The position numbers and the translations under genes were made by a program. Positions 1 through 7,095 of a stretch of 7,251 nt of DNA are shown here, one piece after another. Below the pieces are notes generated by a model. The model searched no databases, was not told where the DNA came from, and worked only from the letters and a program-made list of their open reading frames with translations. The DNA comes from an uncultured Collinsella sp. Lineage in GTDB: Bacteria; Actinomycetota; Coriobacteriia; Coriobacteriales; Coriobacteriaceae. The stretch covers positions 1 through 7,251 of the forward strand of contig USEK01000073.1 in NCBI GenBank assembly GCA_900553705.1, given 5' to 3'. Positions within the stretch are counted from its first letter, which is position 1. Each line of letters begins with the position of its first letter.

Positions 1-1988
1 ATAAGTTCCTCCCCGTCAGCCGCGCCGACATGGATGCGCGCGGCTGGGACCAGTGTGACTTTGTCTACATCTGCGGCGACGCCTACGTGGACCATCCCAG
101 CTTTGGCATGGCCATCGTCAGCCGCGTCCTCGACGCGCACGGCTACAAGGTGGGCATCATCTGCCAGCCCGACTGGACCGACCCCGCCAGCATCACCGTG
201 CTCGGCGAGCCGCGGCTGGGCTTTCTCGTCAGCGCCGGCAACATGGACTCCATGGTCAACCACTATTCGGTAACCAAGCACCGCCGCCACACCGACGCCT
301 ATACCCCCGGTGGCGAGGAGGGGCGCCGTCCCAATCGCGCCGTCACGGTCTACGGCAACCTCATCCGCCAGACCTTCAAGGATGCCCCCATCATTATCGG
401 CGGTATCGAGGCAAGCCTGCGTCGCCTGGCCCACTACGACTACTGGCAGGACAAACTCAAGCGCTCGGTACTGCTCGACTCGGGCGCCGACATCCTCATC
501 TACGGCATGGGCGAGCACGCGATCGTCGAGATCGCCGACGCGCTCGACGCGGGACTGCCCGTCGATCAGATTACCTATATCAACGGCACCGTCTACCGCA
601 CCAGCTCGCTCGACGAGGTCTACGACTACGACCTGCTGCCCAGCTGGGACGACCTTGCCACCGACAAGCTCAACTACGCGCGCAGCTTTAACGTGCAGCA
701 GCAGAACATGGACCCCATCACCGGGCATCGCCTGGTAGAGCCCTACCCCAACAGCGTCTATGTGGTGCAGAACCCGCCGTCGGCGACGCTCACCACCGAC
801 GAGATGGACGAGGTGGCCGAGCTTCCCTACGCACGCGATTGGCACCCCGACTACGATGCCGCAGGCGGCGTGCCGGCCTTTGCCGAGATCAAGTTTTCGA
901 TCAGCTCCAACCGCGGCTGTTTTGGCGAGTGCTCGTTTTGCGCGCTCACCTTTCACCAGGGCCGCGTGCTGCAAATGCGCAGCCACGACTCGATCATGCG
1001 CGAAGCCGAGCTGCTCACGCGCGATCCCGAGTTTAAGGGATACATCAACGACGTGGGCGGACCGACGGCCAACTTTAGCCGCCCTGCCTGCGACAAGCAG
1101 CTCAAGCACGGCGTGTGCAAGAACAAGCGCTGTCTATGGCCGAGCGTGTGCAAGAACATGGTGGTCGACGAGAGCGGCTACACGCAGCTGTTACGCGACC
1201 TGCGCCAGCTGCCGGGCGTCAAGAAGGTCTTCGTCCGCAGCGGCATCCGTTTTGACTACACCATGGCCGATGCCTCGGACGAGTTTTTGCGCGAGCTGCT
1301 GGAACACCATGTCTCGGGCCAGCTCCGCGTAGCGCCCGAGCACGTGAGCGACGCGGTGCTGTCCGTGATGGGCAAGCCGAGCCGAGCTGTCTACGACGCA
1401 TTCTGCCGTAAATTTGAACGCTTGAATCGCGAATACGGACTCAAGCAGTACGTGGTGCCGTATCTGATCTCGAGCCACCCCGGTTCAACCATGAAGGAAG
1501 CCGTGGACCTTGCCGAAGCCGTGCGCGACATGGGCTACATGCCCGAGCAGGTACAGGACTTCTACCCCACCCCGTCCACCATGTCGACCTGCATGTACTA
1601 CACCGGTGTAGATCCGCGCACCATGCAGCCGATCTACGTGGCGCGCGACCCGCATGAGAAGGCCATGCAGCGCGCGCTCATCCAGTATCGCAAGCCCGAG
1701 AACTACAAGCTGGTGCGCGAGGCGCTAGAGAAGGCCGGGCGTCGTGACCTGATCGGCTATACCAAGCATTGCCTGATCCGCCCCGTGCCGCCACGCCCGG
1801 GCGAGACGTCTGCCGGCGGTGGGCATGGCACCGGCAAGAAGGGCGGCAAGGCCCACGGTGGCGCCGCCGGCAATGGGCCCAAGGGCAGCAAGGGTCACGG
1901 CGGTATGTCCCGCGCGCAGAACACTGCCGGTCGCAATCGCGCGGCACAGGGGCGTCAGGGCGCCAACGGAGGCGGCAGACGCAACTAG
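1..1988 (+). CDS. ygiQ: YgiQ-family radical SAM protein, 5'-truncated by the window edge
   Basis: Radical SAM protein of the YgiQ family (UPF0313); the family's reaction is not established. The frame is open from base 3 (bases 1-2 end an earlier codon) and reads KFLPVSRADMDARGWDQCD. This matches the family N-terminus (in E. coli FLPMSREEMD followed by GWDQCD), so the ATG at 30 is internal and the real start lies left of the window. Numbering from that ATG, the family N-terminal block runs through DAYVDHPSFGMAI, AGNMDSM, DAYTPGG and GGIEASLRR. The 4Fe-4S/SAM motif CxxxCxxC is C297, C301 and C304 (bases 918-941). It is followed by the GGPTAN motif and four further cysteines (C354, C363, C368, C374) with the family spacing. 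The segment between the N-terminal block and the radical SAM domain is shorter than in E. coli. The last 60 or so residues are a Gly/Lys/Arg-rich tail. 661 residues are visible. Family assignment is very secure. Confidence 0.96.
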   Translation, partial: KFLPVSRADMDARGWDQCDFVYICGDAYVDHPSFGMAIVSRVLDAHGYKVGIICQPDWTDPASITVLGEPRLGFLVSAGNMDSMVNHYSVTKHRRHTDAYTPGGEEGRRPNRAVTVYGNLIRQTFKDAPIIIGGIEASLRRLAHYDYWQDKLKRSVLLDSGADILIYGMGEHAIVEIADALDAGLPVDQITYINGTVYRTSSLDEVYDYDLLPSWDDLATDKLNYARSFNVQQQNMDPITGHRLVEPYPNSVYVVQNPPSATLTTDEMDEVAELPYARDWHPDYDAAGGVPAFAEIKFSISSNRGCFGECSFCALTFHQGRVLQMRSHDSIMREAELLTRDPEFKGYINDVGGPTANFSRPACDKQLKHGVCKNKRCLWPSVCKNMVVDESGYTQLLRDLRQLPGVKKVFVRSGIRFDYTMADASDEFLRELLEHHVSGQLRVAPEHVSDAVLSVMGKPSRAVYDAFCRKFERLNREYGLKQYVVPYLISSHPGSTMKEAVDLAEAVRDMGYMPEQVQDFYPTPSTMSTCMYYTGVDPRTMQPIYVARDPHEKAMQRALIQYRKPENYKLVREALEKAGRRDLIGYTKHCLIRPVPPRPGETSAGGGHGTGKKGGKAHGGAAGNGPKGSKGHGGMSRAQNTAGRNRAAQGRQGANGGGRRN

Positions 1989-1996
1989 CGCGGCGA

Positions 1997-2010
1997 GGCG
2001 GCATGCCGCC
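1997..2010. repeat. Perfect 14-bp GC-rich palindrome just after ygiQ
   Basis: GGCGGCATGCCGCC reads the same on both strands and starts 9 bases after the ygiQ stop codon. With no natural loop it would fold only as a shorter stem, and no T-run follows, so it is not a good intrinsic terminator alone. It could help 3'-end formation or RNA stability, or be chance in GC-rich sequence. Confidence 0.35.
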
Positions 2011-2034
2011 GTTGGCGACACGACACGCCCCACC

Positions 2035-2085
2035 AATAAAATGCCGCTCGCCGGGGCGTCGCAGAACGATTCCCCGGCGAGCGGC
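2035..2085 (-). terminator. Intrinsic terminator of the beta-glucoside operon, possibly bidirectional
   Basis: A perfect 14-bp inverted repeat (GCCGCTCGCCGGGG at 2043-2056, its complement at 2072-2085) encloses a 15-base loop. On the minus strand the stem is followed at once by ATTTTATT (2042-2035), the expected U-rich tail. It begins 30 bases after the EIIBC stop codon. On the plus strand the stem is followed by CGATTAATATTG, a poorer tail, so it may also end ygiQ transcription, but less efficiently. This is the only strong hairpin between the two convergent transcription units. Confidence 0.85.
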
Positions 2086-2114
2086 CGATTAATATTGTCT
2101 ATCTCAAAACGTCG

Positions 2115-3485
2115 TTACTTTTTGTCGAAACGACCATAGAGCGCAAACGAGAGCGCCGCAGAGATAACCCAAGTCAAAGCGATGCAGACGACAATCATGA
2201 TCAGGTTCATGGGATTGCCGCTTGGATCGGCATAAACGGGCAACGAGGTAATGCCGGGCATAACAAAGCCGAAGCACTTAGCGCCCAGAACAACGGTGAG
2301 CGCACCGCCAATACCATCCGCGATCATCGCAGCGATAAGCGGAGTCCTGTTAGGAACCTGAACGGTAAACAAGGCGGGCTCGGAAATTCCCATAAATGCT
2401 GAGAAGGCGCACGTCATTGCAGCGGACTTGAGCTTTTCGTCGGTCATGCGCAGGGCCGCACCAAAAGACGCACCGCTTTCGGCGAGGTTATGGCAGAAAG
2501 AGATCGGGAGCAGATAGTCATACCCAAGCGTTGCGATATTGGAAATCTGGATAGGGCTCGTTGACTGATGCATGCCGAAGAGCACGATAAGCGGCATAAA
2601 GAAGCCCAGCAGAAAACCGGCAACGGGGCCCAACGTCGAGAATAGCCAAACGATACCGTTGGCGAGACCAAGACCGCACCAGGCACCAATCGGAGCGAGC
2701 ACAAACAGGTTGACCGGAATCACGATAGCAAGGGAGAGTGCCGGGACGACAACGAGCTTAAAAAGATCCGGCACGACCTTGTCGATTGCGCGATATACAA
2801 AGGACAAGCCAATGACGCCAAAGATGACCGGGAACACGGAATCGGCGTAGCTAAAAATCGGCACCGCAAAACCGAACAGCGCAAGGGGCGTCTCGCCCGT
2901 ACCGACAGCGTTGACAATGGTCGGGTACATCAGCGATCCGGCAACACAAAGCGCAAGCGAACGGTTGACCCGGAACTTATCAGCTGTAGACATTGCCAGC
3001 AAAAACGGCAAGAAGTAGAACGGGATATCCGAAATCATATTGAATATCGCAAAGTCGCCGGCACCCGTGTCGATTCCAAAAGCCGCGATAGCAGCCAGGA
3101 TGCCCTTTACGATGCCTCCCGCCACCAGTGCGGGAATGATAGCGGAGAAGATGCCGGTGATGATATCGAATACGCGAGCCGAACCTTTTTGGAGCTCAGG
3201 CTGCTCGGCGTCGGCGGAGACCTCGCCACCCATCCTGTCACCTAGCATGGGCTCCAATTCGTCATATACCGACCCCACGCTGGCGCCGATGATAACTTGC
3301 CACTGCCCGTCTTTAACCTGCGCGCCCAAGGCGCCGTCAAGCGTCTTAAGGGCCTCCGGGTCTGCCTTGCTATCGTCCTTCAGGTTGAATCTGAGCCTTG
3401 TAATGCAGTGCGTTGCCATAACAACGTTATCGGCGCCGCCCACGAGCTCGAGGACGCGAGCGGCCAGTTCCTTCTTGTCTGCCAC
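2115..3485 (-). CDS. PTS beta-glucoside-type transporter subunit EIIBC
   Basis: Membrane permease of the phosphotransferase system, glucose/glucoside superfamily; it imports and phosphorylates a sugar, here probably a beta-glucoside given the GH1 partner. Using the GTG at 3485 it has 456 residues. The EIIB domain (about 1-85) carries the phospho-cysteine C27 in the motif HCITRLRFNLKD. A polar linker (about 87-102) leads to the EIIC domain (about 103-450), with many hydrophobic segments, the FGMHQS loop (H306) and the conserved GISEP motif (366-370). The protein ends shortly after the last membrane segment, so the EIIA domain found at the C-terminus of BglF-type EIIBCA proteins (about 620 residues) is absent. 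Phosphate must come from a separate EIIA. Start choice: an earlier in-frame GTG at 3494 overlaps the Shine-Dalgarno sequence and is unlikely. It is the second gene of the operon, 11 bases after the glycosidase stop. Substrate specificity cannot be read directly. Confidence 0.93.
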   Translation of the reverse strand: MADKKELAARVLELVGGADNVVMATHCITRLRFNLKDDSKADPEALKTLDGALGAQVKDGQWQVIIGASVGSVYDELEPMLGDRMGGEVSADAEQPELQKGSARVFDIITGIFSAIIPALVAGGIVKGILAAIAAFGIDTGAGDFAIFNMISDIPFYFLPFLLAMSTADKFRVNRSLALCVAGSLMYPTIVNAVGTGETPLALFGFAVPIFSYADSVFPVIFGVIGLSFVYRAIDKVVPDLFKLVVVPALSLAIVIPVNLFVLAPIGAWCGLGLANGIVWLFSTLGPVAGFLLGFFMPLIVLFGMHQSTSPIQISNIATLGYDYLLPISFCHNLAESGASFGAALRMTDEKLKSAAMTCAFSAFMGISEPALFTVQVPNRTPLIAAMIADGIGGALTVVLGAKCFGFVMPGITSLPVYADPSGNPMNLIMIVVCIALTWVISAALSFALYGRFDKK

Positions 3486-3493
3486 GACAATCA

Positions 3494-3498
3494 CTCCT
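3494..3498 (-). promoter_or_regulatory. Ribosome binding site that sets the EIIBC start at GTG 3485
   Basis: On the minus strand AGGAG (3498-3494) lies 8 bases before GTG at 3485. The AG of this site comes from the TAG stop codon of the upstream glycosidase gene, so the two genes are likely translationally coupled. The upstream GTG at 3494 begins on the last G of the site and leaves no spacing. Confidence 0.75.
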
Positions 3499-4975
3499 AC
3501 CCAAGATCCTCGCCATTAGTGGCGATACATTTCTGATACCAATAGAAAGAGTCTTTACGCGAGCGCTCCGCAGTGCCGTTGCCGCAATTATCCAAATCGA
3601 CATAGATAAGCCCGTAGCGCTTGTCCATCGTAAGAGGACCGCAGGCAACAAGGTCAATGAATCCCCAGATCATATATCCGCGCACGTCAACGCCATCGAT
3701 CACTGCTTCCTTAAGGCACTTTATGTGCTGGCGCAAATAATCGATTCGATACTCGTCGTGGATGCTGCCATCCTCCTCGACTACATCAGATGTACCGAGG
3801 CCGTTCTCGGCGATATACAGGGGCAGCCCATAGCGGTCATACATCTGGTTAAGGGTAACCCTCAGACCAATGGGATCGAGCTGCCAGCCCCACTCACTCG
3901 TCTCGAGATAAGGGTTCTTGTTTGCCATGACCAGATTACCCGCAGTCTTCTCCCATCCCTGATCGCAGGTGGATACCTGGGAAAAGTAGTACGAAAAGGC
4001 CAGGAAGTCGACCGTGTTGCGAGCGATGAGCTCTTCATCGCCCGGTTCCATTTGAATCTCGATATCGCACGCATCGAAATAGCGATTCATATAAGCGGGG
4101 TATTTTCCACGAGCCATCACGTCCGTATAGAACCAGTTGGAATACTGGTCGTCGTGAATAGCCTGCATGTTATCTTCGGGACGGCAGGTGGCGGGATACG
4201 TACAGAATCGAGCGATCATGCCGCCAACGGGAGTATCGGGCGAAAGACGATGGACAATCTCGACGGCACGCGCATTGGCAACGAACTCGTGGTGCAGGCA
4301 CTGGAAGATGGCTCGATCGAAGTTCTCCCCCTCTTCGTCTTTGACCAGACAGACCCCGTCCCAAGGCGAAAAACGCGCTGCATTGAACTCGTTAAAAGGC
4401 AGCCAGAAATCGACCAGATCGCCCAATTCCGTAACGATTGTCTCGACATAGCGGGCGAAGAAATCAATCGTCTTACGATTCTTCCATCCCCCATATGTGG
4501 TGACAAGATTTACCGGGATGTCATAGTGGAGCATGGTGACGAAGGTCTTAATGCCGTGCTTTTTGCACTCACCCAGCATGCTTCGATACCACTCGATGCC
4601 TTCGCGGTTAGGCTCAAGGTCATCTCCGTTAGGATAGATTCGGCTCCAGCAAATAGAGGTGCGGAACAGCTTGAGACCCATCTCCGCAAAAAGCGCGATG
4701 TCCTCACGATAGTGATGATAGAAGTCGTTGCCACGCCTAAACGGGTAGAACTCAACACCATCATCTGCGAGAGCGTTCATTAGTTCGTCATGGCAGAAGG
4801 GGTTGTTTTGATGCTTGTCCTCAATCTGGTCATGAGTCCAGGTACCATCCAGCCATCGACAATCCTGCGTCGACTTTCCCTTTCCGCCCTCATTCCAGGC
4901 GCCATCGGCCTGCGAGCACGATATGGCTCCGCCCCATAAAAAGTCGGAGTCAAACCCATGTTTTAACTTACTCAT
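3497..4975 (-). CDS. 6-phospho-beta-glucosidase, glycoside hydrolase family 1
   Basis: Cytoplasmic GH1 enzyme that hydrolyses 6-phospho-beta-glucosides delivered by the PTS, giving glucose 6-phosphate and an aglycone or glucose. It has 492 residues, close to E. coli BglA-type enzymes (about 480). Visible family signatures are the N-terminal FLWGGAISCSQADGAW (12-27), acid/base E196 in WLPFNEFN, and SYYFS (328-332). Further on come NPYLETSEWGWQLDP (354-368), nucleophile E390 in IAENG, and the C-terminal KRYGLIYVD (452-460) with SFYWYQ (476-481). K452 and Y454 match the Lys and Tyr that bind the sugar 6-phosphate. The serine-containing stretch just before them (usually like DLVSAS) reads DLVACG, so the usual phosphate-contacting Ser seems to be missing. 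Start choice: ATG 4975 has a strong Shine-Dalgarno site and begins at the family N-terminus; an in-frame ATG at 5047 would add 24 unrelated residues across the promoter region. It is the first gene of the operon, ahead of the EIIBC. Confidence 0.95.
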   Translation of the reverse strand: MSKLKHGFDSDFLWGGAISCSQADGAWNEGGKGKSTQDCRWLDGTWTHDQIEDKHQNNPFCHDELMNALADDGVEFYPFRRGNDFYHHYREDIALFAEMGLKLFRTSICWSRIYPNGDDLEPNREGIEWYRSMLGECKKHGIKTFVTMLHYDIPVNLVTTYGGWKNRKTIDFFARYVETIVTELGDLVDFWLPFNEFNAARFSPWDGVCLVKDEEGENFDRAIFQCLHHEFVANARAVEIVHRLSPDTPVGGMIARFCTYPATCRPEDNMQAIHDDQYSNWFYTDVMARGKYPAYMNRYFDACDIEIQMEPGDEELIARNTVDFLAFSYYFSQVSTCDQGWEKTAGNLVMANKNPYLETSEWGWQLDPIGLRVTLNQMYDRYGLPLYIAENGLGTSDVVEEDGSIHDEYRIDYLRQHIKCLKEAVIDGVDVRGYMIWGFIDLVACGPLTMDKRYGLIYVDLDNCGNGTAERSRKDSFYWYQKCIATNGEDLG

Positions 4976-4978
4976 TTG

Positions 4979-4986
4979 CCCTCCTT
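4979..4986 (-). promoter_or_regulatory. Strong ribosome binding site fixing the glycosidase start
   Basis: AAGGAGGG (4986-4979 on the minus strand) sits 3 bases before ATG 4975, or 4 bases measured from AGGAGG. It supports this ATG over the in-frame ATG at 5047, which would extend the protein through the intergenic region. Confidence 0.8.
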
Positions 4987-5055
4987 GATCGGATGCTCCA
5001 GCGGATAACCCAATACTAGGAAGAACAAGATGCATAAGATATCGCATAGAAAGCG

Positions 5056-5084
5056 TAGGTTTATAACATTTTTTTAGATATAAT
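5056..5084 (+). promoter_or_regulatory. Candidate promoter of the AraC-family gene
   Basis: A perfect -10 hexamer TATAAT (5079-5084) is preceded at 17 bases by TAGGTT (5056-5061), a poor -35. The spacer contains a run of seven T (5069-5075). A good -10 with a poor -35 would fit an activator-dependent promoter. The -10 lies 44 bases before the start codon. Confidence 0.45.
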
Positions 5085-5128
5085 ACCGTTTAAGGCATCG
5101 ATTCTACCGTTCACCCCTGGAGCACCCC

Positions 5129-6121
5129 ATGGATTCGAATCTCAAACAGCTGCTCTATACGCATACCGAGACCGAAGAGTGGCATCGCGCACATCCGGGA
5201 GAGCTCAGCCCGCGATATAACAGGGTGGAAACCACAACCATTAACGGCGAAGAGGTCTATCTGTTTGATTGGAAAGAAACTCTCGACGAAAACCCCGTGG
5301 GCCTTATCAAGGAATCGCGCTTTACCGATATTCCTCCTCATATCAATCGGGATATGGAGCTTAACTACGTGTACGACGGCGTCTGCACGTTTATCGTCAA
5401 CGGACGGCGACTACTCCTTAAAAAGGGCGACGTGCTCATTTGCAACACCGGCGTAGTCAGAAGCGTTCCATACGTTAAGGGCGAGCATGATATCGTCATT
5501 TCGATCGTCTTCAAAAAAGAAATGTTCGATTCGTTGTTCCTGAGCCAGCTACCCGGCGCGTCACCATTAACGAATCTTCTATTTGATTTTGTGTCCAAAA
5601 ACCGCGAGGCCCGAAAATATCTCATTCTTCCAGAGGAATACGCCCGACATGCGCGACGCCTCATCGAGATGCTCTTTATCGAATATCACTTTAAAGATGC
5701 CTATTCCAATGAACTCATGAGGCACCTCGCCGTCAGCCTATTCCTTGTTCTCATTCGAGGACTGTACCGACGCTCCGCAACTGATAACCAGGCGATCATG
5801 TCGGACGAACGCATCGTGTCGATTCTGAATCATATTGAGCGAAGCTACGGCGACTGCACACTCGAAAGCATTGCGAGCGATACGGGTTATAGCACCAGCT
5901 ATCTCAGCAGCTTGATCAAGCAAAAAACCGGCAAAACGTTTTCGCAAATCAAGCTCAACCAGCAGCTCACAGAGGCGGCATATCTTCTCAATAACACCGA
6001 GCGCAGCGTGCAGTATGTAGCCCGAAAAGTCGGCATCTCCAACATGTCATTCTTTTACTCAAAATTCAAAGAAGCATTCGGCGAAACGCCAGGTGCGTTC
6101 AGGACGCATCGGTCTAATTAA
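5129..6121 (+). CDS. AraC-family transcriptional regulator with cupin sensor domain
   Basis: DNA-binding regulator of 330 residues, a usual length for two-domain AraC proteins. The N-terminal half holds a cupin-like ligand domain (about 60-130) with PPHINRDMELNYVYDG around H71 and E77, and LLLKKGDVLICN at 96-106, typical of sugar-responsive members. The C-terminal AraC domain (about 228-326) has two helix-turn-helix units. The first is around TLESIASDTGYSTSYLSSL (244-262). The second is around VQYVARKVGISNMSFFYSKF (294-313), followed by the family ending FGETPGAFR (317-325). The start ATG has GGAG (5119-5122) 6 bases upstream. It is divergent from the glycosidase-EIIBC operon, so it probably controls that operon and perhaps itself; the ligand, and whether it activates or represses, cannot be read from sequence. 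It runs convergently into the CPBP gene with an 8-base gap. Confidence 0.94.
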   Translation: MDSNLKQLLYTHTETEEWHRAHPGELSPRYNRVETTTINGEEVYLFDWKETLDENPVGLIKESRFTDIPPHINRDMELNYVYDGVCTFIVNGRRLLLKKGDVLICNTGVVRSVPYVKGEHDIVISIVFKKEMFDSLFLSQLPGASPLTNLLFDFVSKNREARKYLILPEEYARHARRLIEMLFIEYHFKDAYSNELMRHLAVSLFLVLIRGLYRRSATDNQAIMSDERIVSILNHIERSYGDCTLESIASDTGYSTSYLSSLIKQKTGKTFSQIKLNQQLTEAAYLLNNTERSVQYVARKVGISNMSFFYSKFKEAFGETPGAFRTHRSN

Positions 6122-6143
6122 AGGCGTTATTACTCAGACCGAT
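6108..6143. terminator. Hairpin spanning the ends of two convergent genes, possible bidirectional terminator
   Basis: ATCGGTCT (6108-6115) and its exact complement AGACCGAT (6136-6143) bracket a 20-base loop that contains both stop codons, TAA of the AraC gene (6119-6121) and TAA of the CPBP gene (6132-6130 on the minus strand). No T-run follows on either side, so it is not a classical intrinsic terminator. An 8-bp repeat at such a place may be functional or chance. Confidence 0.35.
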
Positions 6144-7044
6144 CAGCTTCGCGCGACACGGGAATGCACAATCGAAGCAGCGAGTGCATCGCCTCTACCA
6201 GCACAAAGCCGGCGATGCCAACCGTGACCACAACGTCGAACGGCGTGTTCACAAACCAGAGCAACGTCATGAGATACGACCCGGCATTAAAGGCAAAGTG
6301 CAGCAAGATCGTGTAGCGGAGCTTTCCGGTCGTCACGAGCACCCAACCAAAAATGAGGGCGGCAGCGCCCGCATAGCAGCCCTGCACCCAGTTCATATGC
6401 ATAAAGCCAAAGATGGCCGCCTGCAGCACGATTGCCGCGGCGACGCCCCAGGTACTCGGGGCCGCCCAGGGCACTATGGCGCCGTCCTGCGCGTTCGCGC
6501 GGCGCCGGCGCTTCCAGAACGAACGGCACTGTGGATTAAACGCACGCAGCGAAAACTCAAAGATGATGCCGCGCACCAGGAGCTCTTCGCAAAACGGAGC
6601 GCCGAGCACTGTGGTCAAGACAGCAAGAAGGCTGGTATCGCCCATGCCCGTCTCCTCGACGAGCTCGCTATAGTCTGCCGCGACCTCGGGCAGCAGCGAC
6701 AGTACGCCGTCGCATAGGTAGCTAATGACCACCTGCATGGATAGGCCGATCACGACAACGCAGGCAATGCGCTTCCATGCCGCGCCTGCTCCCCCGCCGA
6801 GTGGGCGTTCGCCTTGCCGGCGCGCCATGAAGGAGCGGGGCCACAGATAACGCCACCACAGCAGCGCCATCAAAAACGACGCCGTCTGAGCAGCAGCCTG
6901 GAACCATTGGATATCGAGATTGTCGATCGGATAGCCCGTCAGCACCGATACGGCATCGAGAACTGAAAACAGAACCGCGCTCAGGGCTATATCGGCAGCG
7001 ACAACGCCAAAACAGGCAAGCGCCCAAATCATCGCATTGAGCAT
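6130..7044 (-). CDS. CPBP (CAAX/Abi) family intramembrane metalloprotease
   Basis: Integral membrane protein of 304 residues in the CPBP glutamic/metalloprotease family; members include type II CAAX prenyl endopeptidases and bacteriocin-immunity or membrane-stress proteins. All three catalytic motifs are present: EExxxR as EELLVR (153-158), FxxxH as FGFMH (212-216) and HxxxN as HFAFN (249-253). Hydrophobic segments occur at about 5-36, 52-66, 92-118, 138-152, 200-215, 224-239 and 270-286. A basic stretch FWKRRRR (176-182) lies between the first two motifs. Start choice: ATG 7044 has AGGAGG 5 bases upstream; an in-frame ATG at 7104 would add 20 residues without a ribosome site. The gene is convergent with the AraC regulator and follows a RelB/DinJ-like antitoxin on the same strand, 83 bases downstream of its stop. 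The substrate is unknown; bacteriocin self-immunity is possible, but no bacteriocin gene is visible here. Confidence 0.93.
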   Translation of the reverse strand: MLNAMIWALACFGVVAADIALSAVLFSVLDAVSVLTGYPIDNLDIQWFQAAAQTASFLMALLWWRYLWPRSFMARRQGERPLGGGAGAAWKRIACVVVIGLSMQVVISYLCDGVLSLLPEVAADYSELVEETGMGDTSLLAVLTTVLGAPFCEELLVRGIIFEFSLRAFNPQCRSFWKRRRRANAQDGAIVPWAAPSTWGVAAAIVLQAAIFGFMHMNWVQGCYAGAAALIFGWVLVTTGKLRYTILLHFAFNAGSYLMTLLWFVNTPFDVVVTVGIAGFVLVEAMHSLLRLCIPVSREADRSE

Positions 7045-7049
7045 GCCAA

Positions 7050-7055
7050 CCTCCT
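7050..7055 (-). promoter_or_regulatory. Ribosome binding site fixing the CPBP start
   Basis: AGGAGG (7055-7050 on the minus strand) lies 5 bases before ATG 7044. It rules for this start against the in-frame ATG at 7104, before which no purine-rich site is visible. Confidence 0.8.
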
Positions 7056-7095
7056 CAAAACCGTTCCCTAGTTCTACCACAACTCGGCAGAGAGC

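Larger units (their letters stand above)
4976..5128. promoter_or_regulatory. Divergent promoter/operator region between the beta-glucoside operon and the AraC gene
   Basis: This 153-base gap separates two divergent start codons and is clearly more AT-rich than its flanks. It must hold promoters for both directions and is the likely operator of the AraC protein. On the minus strand TATAAA (5065-5060) is the best -10-like hexamer for the operon, but no good -35 lies at the right distance. Two GCATA copies (5032-5036 and 5044-5048) are spaced 12 bases apart on one strand and could be half-sites, which is weak evidence. I see no BglG-type antiterminator (RAT) sequence and no clear cre box. Confidence 0.6.

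Noticed and set aside
1678..2139. Several overlapping frames of about 100 codons on both strands over the ygiQ tail
   Set aside because: They are Arg/Ala/Pro-rich shadows of GC-rich coding sequence with no homology I recognise.
3040..3536. Plus-strand frames of 159 and 79 codons over the EIIB region
   Set aside because: They are antisense to a well-supported EIIBC gene and show only low-complexity Ser/Pro/Ala composition.
3725..4783. Open frame of 352 codons on the plus strand
   Set aside because: It is wholly antisense to the glycosidase gene, has no recognisable domain or proper ribosome site, and the GH1 protein on the other strand has all family signatures.
4976..5047. N-terminal extension of the glycosidase to ATG 5047
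   Set aside because: The added 24 residues match nothing in GH1, cross the promoter region, and a strong Shine-Dalgarno site precedes ATG 4975.
4976..5128. RAT antiterminator, riboswitch or small RNA in the divergent region
   Set aside because: I found no BglG-type RAT consensus, no riboswitch-like conserved core, and no strong hairpin followed by a U-run.
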